Shown one piece after another: positions 1-9,627 of a DNA stretch of 31,050 nucleotides (its first letter is position 1; each line of letters starts with the position of its first letter). This stretch comes from Pleurotus djamor. Taxonomy: Eukaryota > Basidiomycota > Agaricomycetes > Agaricales > Pleurotaceae. A program made the translations under genes and the position numbers. Under the pieces are notes generated by a model. The model was not told where the DNA came from. It saw only the letters and a list, made by a program, of their open reading frames with translations, and did not search any database. The stretch spans positions 1-31,050 of the forward strand of contig JAPEVF010000540.1 in assembly GCA_029747585.1 (NCBI GenBank). The letters are read 5' to 3'.

Positions 1-544
1 ACGACCAGTATCAGTTATTTTAAGACCAACTGCAGGTGCGCAGACATAGTCTTCGATAACGAGTAATCACCTGTGAGTGCAAGGTTGTTTCGAGCGTACA
101 GGCACGCCTCCATTTTACAAGTCTGAGATGTCTGGCGTAGGCTAGATGAAAGCGGATGGCTCGAGGGCATTCGACCATGAGAGATGGAGACAAGGGGAGA
201 CACTAGAAATGAGACTGAACAATGAAGAAGACATCCATCGGTACTGATGTAAGTGTTCTGGCCACAGAAGGGTGAGAGCTTCGAAGGCTAACTGAGCAAG
301 ATTTGGAGGGGAAGGAAGGCTGAGAGTATATCTGGTCATTTGCGTGTTGGAACAATACAACTTCAAGCGCAAGGGACGGATCGGGGTTGTCGGACGAGGA
401 TACCAGCACGTGATACAGGGGAGATTCGACGCGCCCGGAATCTCAGCCGGCCCATACTGCGACTGCGAAAGTAGAGATGATAAAGCACTACTGATGACAA
501 GGTATGTATACGGGTACTAATACTAGCGACCTGAGTTGAATACA
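1..544. other. left-edge stretch, no supported gene
   Basis: Only short overlapping open frames are present, mostly on the minus strand around 15-410. None has a recognisable motif or a convincing splice structure. Part of a minus-strand gene running off the left edge is possible but cannot be shown. Confidence 0.4.
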
Positions 545-932
545 GGCNAAAGATNGAGCGNATCCTGTTNATACGTCGGAGNCGNAAGNTTCATCGTCAT
601 CATCTCCGATCGTTGCCCATGCCTGCCATATTCAGTGGCCAAGGTGCGCGACTCACACTTCCACAGTCGGAGCACAAGCCGAGTAATCTAGTGAAAAGAC
701 TCAAAACTCAATTCAACACGTCTATGAGCCGATTTGACGCGTTTATTGAAAGGATTTCCGTGACTGTGCTGTACAAGCGATATGGAGGAAATATCAATTT
801 CGAGTTTTGGTCGTGGATTCAGTCGGGTATCCAGAATCACCTCGGTGTATTCGTTGGTAAGTCCGAGAAGGGGATGCGCCGCGATTACAGGAGTCCGTAG
901 TCCATCGGTTGGTGCTGAAGATGAAGATGAAG
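545..932 (+). repeat. inverted repeat, left arm
   Basis: Positions 590-932 match the reverse complement of 4283-4625 over 343 nt with, by my comparison, only two mismatches (near 896 and 917). Similarity continues to about 545 through a stretch with seven Ns, several of which sit where the right arm has no base. The right arm is the upstream region and core promoter of the chitinase at 4713, so this arm carries a copy of that promoter pointing leftwards, away from any recognisable chitinase. The arm ends 237 nt before the amidohydrolase start. It contains a 95-codon open frame (613-900) also found in the other arm. A recent duplication or an assembly chimera would both explain it. Confidence 0.9.
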
Positions 933-1168
933 CGTGGCCCAGCCTTTCTAGTTCTATATCTCATCAAGGATTCATCGGATAGATCTATACTGATCCCGAT
1001 AGCGGGCTCAGCATACCCAGCCATGCTAGTGGGTGATTCCGATCCCAAGAGTCCTGTTGTTTCGCGCCCAACCGAATACATGCCTTTGAGGCAACTGGAC
1101 CACAAACTCCGCAAGTTCTCCAATTATAGGTGGAATGGCGTGGTTTCCTTGGTCTTCCCTTTCTCGTC

Positions 1169-2630
1169 ATGGCCGGAGCTGATTTTCCTGATCTCTACGC
1201 TGCTGCACACACTTTCCCTGCGATTGACAACCATGCACATCCATTGCTGCAAGAGTCCCAGCGGAATTCCGTCGCGTTTGAGGCACTTATCTCTGAGGCC
1301 CAGGACGAAGCCGCGCCCGATGCAGTGCATACTGTAGCCTGCCTACGGGCCACTCACCAGCTACAGGCTCTGTACGGAATTGAAGGAGACGATCTGAGCT
1401 GGGAGGAATTGAAGGCTGCGAGAGCTCAGATGGACTATACAGAACTCTGCGATAAATGCTTCAAGCCCACAGGTATCCAATGTATTCTCATAGACGATGG
1501 TTTAGGTGGGACGGATCGTTCAGAACCCTATCCTTGGCATGATCGATTTACTTCCTGCCCTACCAAACGAGTGGTCAGGATCGAAGTCGTCGCAGAAGTG
1601 AGTCTATTTTCTCGTCTAATGATATAAGTGCCTCAGATCTAACTTTGAATTTGGATTTGACTTTGGCAGGAGATCCTAAAAGAGGTTATCACACCACACC
1701 TGTCGACTGATCACCTTGAAGTCACACCCATTCTCGACGCTTTCAAGACCAGAATCTCCCAAAGACTGACGGCGTACGCCTCCGATCCCAACGTCGTTGG
1801 ATTTAAATCGGTCGTGTGCTACCGAACCGGCTTGGATGTATCCACATTCTCCCCCGTCGCTAGCATGAAATTCTCTTTGTTGGATATATTCAAGATGTAT
1901 AAGGATGAGGGGCGTATACGGCTGGCGCACAAAGCTCTGAACGATTTTGTGGTTCGAACAGCTTTGGAGGTTTCCACCATGCATCGTAAACCGGGTAAGT
2001 CACTCCCGTCGTTCCGCGTTGCTATCTCTCTCACCTTGATTACTAGTGCAATTTCACACCGGCTTGGGCGATAACGATATGGCCTTAATCAACGCCTCGC
2101 CGGCAAAGATGCAGCCCATCATCAGAGCCTATCCAGATGCTGTCATCGTCCTACTACACGCATCGTACCCATTCACCCGTGAAGCGGGATATCTCACTGC
2201 TGTTTACGCAAACGTGTTCCTCGATTTTGGAGAGGTGAAAAGTTTTCGCTCTCTCATCCTCGGTGGTTAGTGTTCAGAGGGCATCGTCTACAGGTCTTTC
2301 CGTTCGTTTCGGGACCCGGGCAACGGATCTTGATCCAACAAATCCTGGAGTTGTGTCCGACGAACAAGATAATGTGGTCAAGTGAGTACTGCTGGCACCA
2401 CCACATGATCCATTTGTGCTGATCGAAATGCTGCCATAGCGGACGGCCACTGGTTTCCCGAATCTTACTACCTAGGCACGATACAAGCGCGTCAAGCCCT
2501 CTATGCAGCTATTTCAGACATCGTCAAGGCCGGTGAAATCACAGAAGCACAAGGCGTACAAATCATACAGAACGCGCTCTTCCACAACGCCAACAGGATC
2601 TACGAACTCCAACTCCAACCCAACGTCTAG
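1169..2630 (+). CDS. FluG-type amidohydrolase (metal-dependent hydrolase, TIM barrel)
   Basis: Five exons (1169-1597, 1670-1994, 2047-2234, 2294-2381, 2440-2630) give 406 aa; all introns are GT..AG of 52-72 nt and the phases close. The N-terminal DNHAHPLL motif (residues 20-27) supplies the HxH metal ligands of the amidohydrolase superfamily. Further family motifs are HTGLGDND, LLHASYP and, near the C-terminus, DGHWFPESYY, which is typical of the N-terminal half of fungal FluG. The glutamine-synthetase half of FluG is absent and a stop follows, so this is a stand-alone amidohydrolase. Its substrate is unknown; FluG relatives are discussed as amide or glutamyl hydrolases. The ATG at 1169 precedes the conserved domain; an in-frame ATG at 1130 is possible. 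The stop lies 49 nt from that of the convergent SET gene. Confidence 0.88.
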
Positions 2631-2679
2631 ATTCTTTCTTTCCCTCCGGGCTTCTCATGAATGATTCTATAATGAACGG

Positions 2680-4179
2680 TTACTCCTCTTCATCGTCAAA
2701 TACAAGTTCGACCCCTTGTTCTCTTGCTTTCTCAATTGCTTTACGTTTCTTGTTTTCGGTGAACTCTATTGTGGACTCGAGGATGCTTCGTTGGCCTGCA
2801 GGTTATTATGTCATATAATGGTTTGGGTTATAGGGTATGGACTGGTTACCTTCGACATAGTGTTGTATCATCTCGGCTACTTCAGGACGGATTTTCTCTG
2901 AGCGAACGTTGTCGTTGTTGGGAAGTCGATCGAGAAGGGTGCCCAGCATTTCAGACAGCGTGTCGGCAGCATCGAGCTCGTCTTCGAACGATGCGTCGCC
3001 GTCGAATTCTTCATCGTCCTGATGAGATTGCTGAACCATGATGCTGAGAACTTGGTCCCAAACAACCTCGAATCCCCTTGCATCCCGACCGACTTCCCAT
3101 TTATCACCATGACCCCCGATCTTTAAGACGATCGTATCGTCGGGGTTCTGGGGAAGTGTGAATCCGTAAGCTAGGATAAGCTCTGAGTTTGGTTTGGGAC
3201 CGTAGTTATTGAATAGCTCGTCCCCTGTTTCGGCACTTGTGTGAAGGACCAGGGATATTGTAGGATCAGGTGATTTTTGGACGTGGAGATCGCCGCCGCC
3301 GCTATTGTTTGGATAGGATACCAACCAGGTAACGGGTTGACCCCGTGCGTGGTTCAGGGAGTCGATGCCTGGTAGGAGGACTGGATACGAGGTTGGGGAA
3401 GCGATTAAGGTCGGGGTGGCTGAGAGGATGGAAGATGGAAAGGCACGCGAAGCGAGATACGTTGAGGCAGATAGGTAGTGGTCCCTGATGTTTTGAAAGG
3501 TTATCAATGACTTGCGGGGGACAATATCAACGGTGGTGAGTACTGACCAAGTGAACTTCGCCGCCAAGTCCGGTTCGACCGACTGGAATGCAGATTGGCA
3601 CTGCAGCCAGTCCGTTTGCATGCCATTTTGTCGGTCGATCGTGGCTGAATGTAGATTCGTCCCTTTGAGAGCCTCCATTTCTTCGGAAGAAAAGTGTAAT
3701 GACGTCCGGAGTTGATTTGGATTTGGCATTACAGAGAGATAGGGCTTGTGAAATAAGGGAGGGGATCTACAAGCGCAAGTCTCTCAAGTAAGTGTATGCA
3801 TCTTTTTCATGCAGATATGAAATACCTTGGCTCGTCTAGGATCCATTGCATTACGAGGTATGCACAGATTAACTGTTTCTCCGTCCATGCAGACGTGTCG
3901 ACTGACAACGTGGAAAGTGCCGTTTTAGATATCTCTGGTGTTATGATGAGGGAGAATGGACATGTTATGAGACTAATGTCCTTGTGTATTGGTTGAGACG
4001 CGGTCACAGAGATGCCCCATTCGCCTATCGGAAATGTGTAAAATTAGATATTTATTGGGGGATGTGCATCAGTTCAGCTCACCTGCCTTAAAGCCTACAT
4101 GAGGGTGAACGTATCCACCGCGATTCTTGAACCAGGAAGTAAATTCGTGGAGGCGATCGTCGACGATCAGGTTCTGCAT
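2680..4179 (-). CDS. SET-domain protein lysine methyltransferase (LSMT/SETD3-SETD6-like)
   Basis: Five exons on the minus strand (4083-4179, 3826-4024, 3548-3766, 2850-3484, 2680-2795) give 421 aa. Introns are 58, 59, 63 and 54 nt. The N-terminal part reads FTSWFKNRGGYVHP, then EKQLICAYL, LKGTNL and FPGIDSLNHA-like text (here LLPGIDSLNHARG), followed by NNYGPKPNSELILAYGF. This is the split SET fold with AdoMet-binding and catalytic Tyr region seen in Rubisco-LSMT, SETD3 and SETD6 relatives. The C-terminus (YVEG then QRSILES) ends in an acidic EEE. The third intron is stop-free and a multiple of three, so reading straight through would add 21 false residues. The start at 4179 lies just before the conserved domain; an in-frame ATG at 4275 is less likely. 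Substrate is unknown; non-histone targets are common in this family. Confidence 0.9.
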
Positions 4180-4282
4180 GAAAACTGCCAAAACGACGAA
4201 GCCCCTGAAAGGACAAAAAGGGGCCGAGAGCGCCAAAGCAGACACCGTCACATGACCATAAACCGCAGCCTTCATCGGAATC

Positions 4283-4670
4283 CTTCATCTTCAGCTTCAG
4301 CACCAACCGATGGACTACAGACTCCTGTAATCGCGGCGCATCCCCTTCTCGGACTTACCAACGAATACACCGAGGTGATTCTGGATACCCGACTGAATCC
4401 ACGACCAAAACTCGAAATTGATATTTCCTCCATATCGCTTGTACAGCACAGTCACGGAAATCCTTTCAATAAACGCGTCAAATCGGCTCATAGACGTGTT
4501 GAATTGAGTTTTGAGTCTTTTCACTAGATTACTCGGCTTGTGCTCCGACTGTGGAAGTGTGAGTCGCGCACCTTGGCCACTGAATATGGCAGGCATGGGC
4601 AACGATCGGAGATGATGACGATGAACTTCCGCTCCGACGTATAAAAGGATGCGCCTATCTTTCGCCTCTT
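4283..4670 (-). repeat. inverted repeat, right arm, containing chitinase promoter
   Basis: Reverse-complement partner of 545-932. It fills most of the 533-nt divergent spacer between the SET gene (start 4179, minus) and the chitinase (start 4713, plus). Its right end carries the chitinase TATA box. A 95-codon minus-strand frame (4315-4602) matches that of the left arm except for its last residue. Confidence 0.9.
4613..4647 (+). promoter_or_regulatory. chitinase 1 core promoter: conserved element plus TATA box
   Basis: A 24-nt block at 4613-4636 (TGATGACGATGAACTTCCGC then TCCG) is identical in the promoter of the second chitinase at 17839-17862 on the other strand. It is followed at once by TATAAAAG (4640-4647), 66 nt before the ATG. 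Conservation next to TATA in two diverged paralogues suggests a functional upstream element. Confidence 0.7.
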
Positions 4671-4712
4671 CTTGCTTTCCGCCCCCATCTACTCACCCAC
4701 TCTTCGCCAACT

Positions 4713-6210
4713 ATGCGCACATTCTACCTCTCTTGGTCGTTCATCGCCTTTCCAGCCATTCTACTCACTTCTGCGGTCGCAGGTGTCTTGCTGGAAGATA
4801 GGCCGCGTCAATTGCCCAAACTGACCCCATATATTGCTGCGGCTTCGTATGCTGGATGGCACTCGGAGGGACCACGGGCCTTTCCTTTGGACAAAGTTCC
4901 TTGGAAGAAATACACGGTCATGAAATATGCCTACGCGTGAGCTCATCCATCCTACAGGATGATATTGTGCTAGCAATGTTAATTAGAGAGCAGCGTTCCG
5001 ACTCACGACGGTTCTCTTGACATATCTCGCTCGAATCCTAGTATTCTCCCCGATTTCGCTCGCAAGGCCAAGGAGAATGTAAGTAACTGTACGCCAAGCA
5101 AGATCCTCGCTTAAATCTCCGCATATAGGGTGTTATACCTCTGATTTCTATCGGCGGTCGGGATGGCTCTCGATTTTTCTCAAATGCAGTCAATTCCACA
5201 GAGAATCGAGCCAAATTTGTCAAAACCTTGGTCAACTTTGTCAAGAAATATGGCCTGGCCGGAGTGGACTTCGAGTACGTTGGCTATTTTATGTATCTGC
5301 ACTCTCAAATTCACACCTTCACATCGTAGTTGGGAGTATCCCGGAAAAGAGTGGGCTTGTAGTGGCAGATCTCCAAGAAATAATACTGACTGCTCCGACT
5401 CGGATTCTCGGAACTTTGTCAATTTACTTCAAGAACTTCGCCAAGATCCTGATGGCCGTAGCTTCAATATTACTGCGACGGTGCCAAGCAAGCTATACGA
5501 GTGCCTTGGTGATCCAGTGGATGTCCTTGCCTTCAGTCTACCCTTGGATCACATAACGATAATGAACTACGATTTCTGGGGGTTGTCGTCTCCCACCGCT
5601 GGGCCTAACTCTCCTGTTTACGACGCCTGTGCAGCACCAGCGAATCAAAAAGGCTCTGCAAGGACAGCTCTTATGGACTGGGCGCTCCATGGTTTCCCTG
5701 CCTCGAAAATTGTGCTTGGTGTACCTGCCTTTGGTAACTCGTACAAGGTCAACCCCAAGGACGCTTTTACTTCCGACGGTCAGCTCGCTTCGTATCCAAT
5801 CTTCGACGGCACGCAGCGGGGTGATGCATGGGATGATCCCGCGAGCGAGGATGAATGTGGGAAGTCGAACGGCCCCAAGGGAACTTACAGCTTTGGGGGA
5901 CTCATTGAAGCGGGGTTCTTGGATTCTGACGGTACGCCTAGGGGTGAAGTTGTCTACAGCTTCAACGACTGTAGTCAGACGGTAAGCTTGTAGCGTCTCT
6001 CGTTTTGCATCTGCTCACAGAGCTCCCTAGCCATATCTCTATGACAAACAAAAACAGTTGTTCGTTTCCTTCGACGACGCTCGGTCCTTCGCAGCAAAGG
6101 GGGCATTTATCAAAGAAAAGGGACTGGTCGGCTTTTCCATGTGGGAAGCAGGAGGCGACCCAGATAACATCCTTCTGGACTCCATTCGCGACGCGGTTGG
6201 CTTTCGATAA
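4713..6210 (+). CDS. secreted GH18 chitinase, copy 1
   Basis: Five exons (4713-4936, 4994-5078, 5129-5274, 5330-5981, 6031-6210) give 428 aa. The N-terminus is a signal peptide (MRTFYLSW, then a hydrophobic core ending near SAVAG). The GH18 barrel shows SIGG in strand 3 and the catalytic GVDFDWEYP motif, with the proton donor Glu at about residue 154. Intron 3 interrupts the codon of the preceding Asp (GA then T), so an unspliced frame would misread it as Glu. ITIMNYDFWG gives the YD substrate-binding pair, and SMWEAGGD gives the conserved Trp of the last strand. No separate carbohydrate-binding module is seen. It hydrolyses beta-1,4 chitin links, probably in wall remodelling or degradation of foreign walls. 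It is paralogous to 16259-17747, with identical lengths for exons 2, 3 and 5. Confidence 0.93.
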
Positions 6211-6684
6211 ACGCATCCTATACCACAAATGCATGTACAGTGTCCTCACCACTCAATACAGCGGCACTGGAGCCAGGCCCTCTTATAGGTACTCCTGGTT
6301 GTTGCAGCCCAGTGGGGGAATCAGGGTGCTCACAGTCGGACTCCAGGGATGGGATCACATGACCGTGCATAAGGAGGTGGGATAGGAGCTCCGTGTGTAT
6401 CTTGCCGTCGTGAAGGGCATCGTCTACTAGCAACAGAGGACAAGGAGAATACAAGGAGCACTCGTAAATATGGAGATCAAAGTCACATCAGGATAAAAAG
6501 GCAAGTGATCTTTCTCTGCTGCTCACCGATTGACATGTTTTGATTGATGATGCAGGTGCATGATGGTTGACCGTCACTAGCTCGCACCGAGTTTAGTATA
6601 AAGGTTTCTGTCGATGTCTTCTAGCTAGTCCACATCCGCTCAGAAAGCTCTAAAGCCTCGAGTCTTGACGCCTTTTCTAGACAG
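6211..6684. other. intergenic; TATA box for downstream gene
   Basis: No gene seen. A TATAAAGG at 6597-6604 lies 81 nt before the ATG of the next gene. The rest is unassigned. Confidence 0.5.
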
Positions 6685-7662
6685 ATGGCGACGCAACTAC
6701 AACTCATCGTTGATGATAACGATGCCCGACTCACTTACTCACCTGGGTGGACAAAAGCCGGCGCTGGAAATGAGTTCCAGCAATCTACTCACGAGACTGA
6801 AGTAGATGGAGCGTCATTCACCTTCAAATTCAATGGTGAGGTACGCATCGGGAATGCCCAACTCCGTCACTTACGTTTTCTGCATCGAAAGGTACAGGTA
6901 TCACCGTCCTTGGGACGGTAGACGATCGAGGCCAGAACGGCCCTCCGAATTCGACATACACCCTCGATGATGGGGAGCCACAACTGCATAACGGTCCACG
7001 GGTTCAAGGAGTGGCTTACCAGCAAGTCTTTTTCCAGTCTTCAACCCTGTCCAACACAGAACACACGCTCGTCGGAGCTTGCAAAGACGCTGGGAGTCGG
7101 ATATTTCTTGACTACCTTGTCGTTACGTCTCCCGCACCAGAGCCATCGTCAGCAGCACCCACGGTCACCATGATTATGACAGTGACCCAGACGCAATCTA
7201 CTCAATCCACAACCACAAGCAACGAAACACAATCCCCATCCACAGGGAACAGCCAGGCCCAAGATACGGGCTCCCAGTCAAATGCAAGTCCCAGCTTAGT
7301 GGTTGGGGTCACGATTAGTAGCATCGCGTTTGTCATGATCGTCGTGGGGGTCATCCTGCTTTATCGGAGGAGGGTGAAATCAAGTGAGATGATGACAACG
7401 GTTGCTTTTGACGAAGGTCTGATCCCCCTTTCTAGGAGACAGGGAGGTACCTCACCTCCCTGTTATGTCGACTTCGTCAGAATTTGGATCGGACTCCGGT
7501 CAACCGCTCTCTCCACCGGTCCCGTTGGACAGAAGCATGGAGCCCCCTGCATACATGCACGAGTTCAGCGGGCAGATTCCAGTCGTGGCATCCGGGAAAC
7601 GAAGGGTTCAGAACGCACGACCTGATACCCGGCACATCTCCTCGAGTGCCTTATCTTCTTAG
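6685..7662 (+). CDS. single-pass membrane protein with N-terminal jelly-roll-like domain, paralogue 1
   Basis: Three exons (6685-6835, 6892-7383, 7436-7662) give 289 aa; both introns are phase 1. The N-terminal 140 residues begin with IVDDNDARLTYSPGW and contain FKFNG, GTGITVLGT, PPNSTYTLDDG and NTEHTLVG. This recurrent Agaricomycete ectodomain resembles a galactose-binding or jelly-roll sandwich. A Thr/Ser/Gln-rich stalk follows, then one transmembrane helix (LVVGVTISSIAFVMIVVGVI) and a basic cytoplasmic side (RRRVK). The tail carries a PPAYMHE motif shared with the paralogues. No signal peptide is apparent. Function is unknown; a surface sensor or wall-linked protein is inference. The splice at 7383/7436 restores the tail; unspliced reading ends in an unrelated frame. 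Confidence 0.82.
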
Positions 7663-8521
7663 CTCAGGCGTTGCTCGAGTGGATGGTTTTATTCTATGGT
7701 GGATGGACTTGAGATAGCTATATAATTGGGGACTTATACTAGACATGGGATAATAAAAGAGTTAGCCATCAGAGAGACGGCGCCCCTTCTGATGCTTCGA
7801 TGGGACGGGATTTGGGAATCTTCACCTGAAGTATCATTTTTGTCGCATGTGCTCGTAGATCGCGGGTAACCTTGGCGAATCGGGAACTGGCTGGACGGTT
7901 GTTCTACTAAGATGCCTGATCGCCTACAAAATGCTTGAGATTAGTTTCATGAGTCACTCGCCAACTTTTGAACCAGGAAGTAAACTTGTCGACGGGGCCG
8001 GTTCTCCAAAAAACGCTCCAAATAGAACGACCACGGGGGAGCGTGTATGTCAATGTGGGCACAGAACACAGATCCTAGCGGTGTCTCTAGTACAGAGAGC
8101 CAACGAGGCAACTCGAAATTGGAGAAAAATTGGAGAAGCAGCAACCGGGATTACTCTATCATAGCTCAACACACGCACCCGACTCAGTGAGACAGAGCCA
8201 CAGATTCATCCGCGCAGTTGCACGGGAGAGACGTTATGGAAAATATGTAGTTCCATGGGGCATAGTCTATGTTGGAGAGAGGCAAGCCGCGTGGACTCAG
8301 GCTAAGGTCGCATCTAAGTTGCGTCAAGGTAAGGGAAAGAGCATTTCATTTTAGGACTCTTGATCCGTTAAAAGGCTTATGGGATTCACCGATGGCTGAC
8401 GATCAGGTCGCCAATACATTGCATTTGGGGTTTCCTGGGTTGATGGTGTCTAGGTCGTACATGCCCAGCGCAGCGGGGAGTTGGAAGCTCGAGTCTTCCT
8501 TTCTTACTAGCCTCTACGTCA
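7663..8521. other. intergenic between membrane paralogues 1 and 2
   Basis: No intact gene seen. It contains a short SET first-exon-like fragment near 7966-7993 and only short open frames elsewhere. Confidence 0.45.
7966..7993 (-). pseudogene. possible relic of SET-gene first exon
   Basis: The minus strand shares 17 nt (TTTACTTCCTGGTTCAA) with the first exon of the SET gene and translates as VDKFTSWFKS, close to the gene's own HEFTSWFKN. The frame stops soon after and nothing else of the gene is visible. A 17-nt match alone could be chance in 31 kb; the protein-level agreement raises the odds. Confidence 0.4.
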
Positions 8522-9432
8522 ATGACAACAGAGCTCAAGATCATCGTAGACGATGACGATGCCCGAATCATTTATTCACCGGAATGGCGAAAGGGTGGAG
8601 ATAATGGGGAGTATCAGCGCACCACACATGCTACCGAAGCAGAAGGAGATTCATTTACATTCAAATTCAATGGTGAAGTGCACAGTTTTGTAGATTGCAA
8701 ATGCTCTCACTCACTTTCTATACTGAAAGGCACTGGTATCACCGTGTTCGGAACTGTGGATGCAAAAGGGAAGACAGGCCCTCCAAATTCAACGTACATC
8801 CTCGATAACGGCCAGCCATATCTGTATTACGGTCCAAAGGTTCAAAAAGTTGTTTTCCAGCAAGTATTTTTCCAGTCTGCGGGCATGGAAAACACAGAAC
8901 ACACACTCGTCGGAATTTGCAAAGACACGGGAAGTAGTCTGTTTCTTGACTACCTTATCGTCACGTCGCCTGCACCAGAGCTNTCAGAGGCCACCNCTGC
9001 CACGTCGGAAACGCAGGCCCNNTCACTTCAGCCCCCGTTCACGGGAGACGNGAGCCCCACNGCCAACGTAAGTGTGGGTTTAGTCGTCGGGGTCGCAGTT
9101 GGTGGGGCCGTGTTCATCGTGGTTGTTGTTGGNGTNATTCTACTNTATCGGAGAGGAGTAAAACCAAGTGAGATGATGACANCTATCACTCTTCGTCGAG
9201 GTCTCATCAGGTTGTCTTTCTAGGAGAGGATATAGTACCGTACCTCGTGCAGGCACCACAATTATCGACATCGTCCGGACGAAACCCAATGNNCTCCACT
9301 GAACCATNTTCACCACCGTTTCCACTTAGNAGAAACATGGACCCACCTGCNTATACGCAGTTCGAGGGAGAGACATCAGGGAAGCGAAGGCCTCAGCGAA
9401 GGCCTTANACCCACGCTATNCCGAGTGCTTGA
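8522..9432 (+). CDS. single-pass membrane protein with jelly-roll-like domain, paralogue 2
   Basis: Three exons (8522-8672, 8730-9167, 9224-9432) give 265 aa. The architecture matches paralogue 1: IVDDDDARIIYSPEW start, FKFNG at the end of exon 1 (also 151 nt), GTGITVFGT, NTEHTLVG, FLDYLIVTSP, a short stalk, one transmembrane helix and a tail with PP.YTQFE. The first intron (57 nt) is stop-free and in frame, so it is easily mis-annotated as coding. Ns begin at 8983 and affect the stalk, the helix and the tail. One codon near the end is TAN, so an earlier stop cannot be excluded. Confidence 0.78.
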
Positions 9433-9627
9433 NATNCGNAGTTCGAACGCTCGAGGGGCTTGTTTGACTNAGTTTCTNGTGAATAGNTTNTTGAGCGTGT
9501 CACTGTGAGGGGTAGGTTGATACGNTGATTNAGANCTCGCGNCGGAAAAAGATTCNAATAAGGTANATCTATTTTACAGNTGAAGCTCTNCNTGNCTGAT
9601 CTNTNNATTTGGTTCGNCATGCCGAAT
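9433..9627. other. convergent intergenic, N-rich
   Basis: 195 nt between the stop of membrane paralogue 2 and the stop of the convergent thioesterase gene. Dense in Ns; no gene or terminator can be read. Confidence 0.5.

Noticed and set aside
5163..5993. Open frame giving an N-terminus different from GH18 in chitinase 1
   Set aside because: The first part is exon 3 read in the wrong frame; splicing 5274/5330 restores SIGG and GVDFDWEYP.
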